From the NCBI GenBank assembly GCA_016199425.1, contig JACQGT010000197.1:1-6027 (forward strand): 6,027 nt of DNA, written 5' to 3'. Origin of the DNA: Chloroflexota bacterium. Lineage in GTDB: Bacteria > Chloroflexota > Anaerolineae > Caldilineales > Caldilineaceae. Numbering within the stretch: position 1 is the first letter of the stretch; every line of letters starts with the position of its first letter. Below the pieces are notes generated by a model, which did no database searches, was not told the origin of the DNA, and saw only the letters and a program-made list of their open reading frames with translations. Shown here in pieces: positions 5,099-6,027 of this stretch. A program made the translations under genes and the position numbers.

Positions 5099-5977
5099 TT
5101 ATCCCGCAAACCGATAGGTCAACGCGCCCACCACCCCCGGCTTGACCGCAAAGAGCGACCCGGCCAGGGGCTGCTGGGCCAGGGCCGCCGCGTCCAATCC
5201 TTTGGCCGCGCTGGTGATGTAGAGAGTGTCGAGTTTTTCACCGCCAAAGGCGCAGGAGGTGATCTGCTTGGCGGGCAGGTCGATCTGGTCGATGACCTGC
5301 CCGGTCTGGGAATTCCAGCGGCGTACACAGGAAGCGCCGAAGTGGGCCACCCAGAGCATCCCGTCGGCGTCGATAGCCATGCCGTCGGGCAGGCCCATCT
5401 CTTTGGGCACGCGAATGATCACCCGTTCGTTGCGGATGTCGCCGGTCGCGTTGTCGTAGTCGTAGGCGCGCACAGTGAAGGCCGTGGAGTCGATGTAGTA
5501 CATCGTGCGTTTGTCGTGGCTCCACACAATGCCGTTGGAGATGCCGATGTCGCCCAGCATTTTATGCACCGAGTGGTCGGCGTCCATGCGGTAGAGGCTG
5601 CCCTGGGTGGACTGGTTGGCGTAGGCCATTGTGCCAGCCCAGAAGCGCCCGCCGGGATCGCACTTGCCATCGTTGAAGCGGTTGCCGGGCAGGTGGGCCT
5701 CCGGGTCGCTGATAGGCGTCACTGTTCTGCTCTCCAAATCGTAGGCGGCAAATCCATTGGCCAGGGCCAGCATCACCCCGCCGGACTGGCGCAGGACGAC
5801 CGTCCCCACGTGCTGGCCGATGTCGTAATGGCGGTTCTGGCCCGTGGCCGGGTCATAGACGTAGAGGGCGTTGGACAGAATGTCCACCCAATAGAGCGCC
5901 TGCTCCTGCTCATCCCACAGAGCGCCTTCCCCCACCTGGGCGCGGATGTCAACTACTACATTCACTTCTCTGGACAT
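5099..5977 (-). CDS. SMP-30/gluconolactonase/LRE family protein, probable sugar lactonase
   Basis: This 292-residue six-bladed beta-propeller of the SMP-30/regucalcin family would hydrolyse a sugar lactone such as gluconolactone, using one divalent metal. All canonical metal ligands are visible: E17 in VGEGALW, N102 in GNRFNDGKCDPGGRFWAGTM, N148 in GISNGIVW and D198 in LPDGMAID. R100, used for substrate binding in relatives, is also kept. Length is typical (about 290-300). There is no signal peptide, so it is probably cytosolic. The ATG at 5977 has an AAGGAG ribosome site (5984-5989) with 6-nt spacing, the best initiation signal in the window. It is the first gene of a two-gene operon with alaX, 4 nt apart. 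The substrate is unproven because no sugar-catabolism gene is in view. Confidence 0.93.
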   Translation of the reverse strand: MSREVNVVVDIRAQVGEGALWDEQEQALYWVDILSNALYVYDPATGQNRHYDIGQHVGTVVLRQSGGVMLALANGFAAYDLESRTVTPISDPEAHLPGNRFNDGKCDPGGRFWAGTMAYANQSTQGSLYRMDADHSVHKMLGDIGISNGIVWSHDKRTMYYIDSTAFTVRAYDYDNATGDIRNERVIIRVPKEMGLPDGMAIDADGMLWVAHFGASCVRRWNSQTGQVIDQIDLPAKQITSCAFGGEKLDTLYITSAAKGLDAAALAQQPLAGSLFAVKPGVVGALTYRFAG

Positions 5978-5983
5978 GGGTTT

Positions 5984-6006
5984 CTCCTTGCAATGACGTT
6001 ATTATC
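5984..6006 (-). promoter_or_regulatory. Ribosome binding site and possible -10 box of the lactonase-alaX operon
   Basis: The reverse strand reads AAGGAG (5984-5989), six nucleotides before the lactonase ATG, a strong Shine-Dalgarno site. Upstream, GATAAT (6001-6006) matches the -10 consensus at 5 of 6 positions. A -35 box at 17 bp would fall at the window edge (about 6024 onward) and cannot be judged. The ribosome site is well supported; the promoter is tentative. Confidence 0.45.
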
Positions 6007-6027
6007 GTAGGTTGGGTTCTCCCGGCA

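Noticed and set aside
4372..6010. Two long forward frames opposite alaX and the lactonase gene (4372-5145 and 5087-6010)
   Set aside because: They are rich in Gly, Ala, Val and His with no domain pattern, as expected from GC-rich antisense codon bias. The reverse-strand genes are well supported by catalytic motifs.

Overview
This is a compact, GC-rich bacterial chromosomal segment (genes look roughly 60-65% GC by eye) with six recognisable protein-coding genes. It has no rRNA, tRNA, CRISPR array, phage gene or transposase. The gene content, base composition and the short-period tandem repeats between genes would suit a member of the Chloroflexota (Anaerolineae/Caldilineae-like). That placement rests on general resemblance only; nothing in the window is lineage-diagnostic.

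Layout, left to right. The tail of a heptamer repeat (1-20) precedes a forward gene for a double DinB-fold protein (38-1006). A ten-unit heptamer array (1085-1154) separates it from two reverse-strand genes. These are a histidine phosphatase (1150-1797) and, upstream of it, a MenI/YdiI-type hotdog thioesterase (1891-2331). A 351-bp gene-poor stretch (2332-2682) follows, holding a candidate promoter, a GC-rich inverted repeat with an internal duplication, and an unidentified reverse-strand reading frame of lower GC. Next comes a forward amidohydrolase gene (2683-3858) with a TTG start, a replaced catalytic Glu and an apparently missing stretch around the catalytic His. It converges on a reverse two-gene operon: an SMP-30/gluconolactonase-family lactonase (5099-5977) followed after 4 nt by a long-form AlaX alanyl-tRNA editing protein (3898-5094).

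The six genes do not form one pathway. The clearest functional unit is the lactonase-alaX pair, which is transcriptionally coupled but has no obvious biochemical link. The thioesterase and phosphatase share a strand, but a promoter-like sequence lies between them, so they may be transcribed separately.

The most unusual signal lies at the gene borders. Four of the boundaries carry tandem repeats with a 7- or 8-bp period. Each has a different unit sequence, and three run into the stop codons of the adjoining genes, so they supply the last codons of the proteins. The second point of interest is the amidohydrolase, which keeps a metal site but seems to have lost catalytic parts and its normal 5' end.
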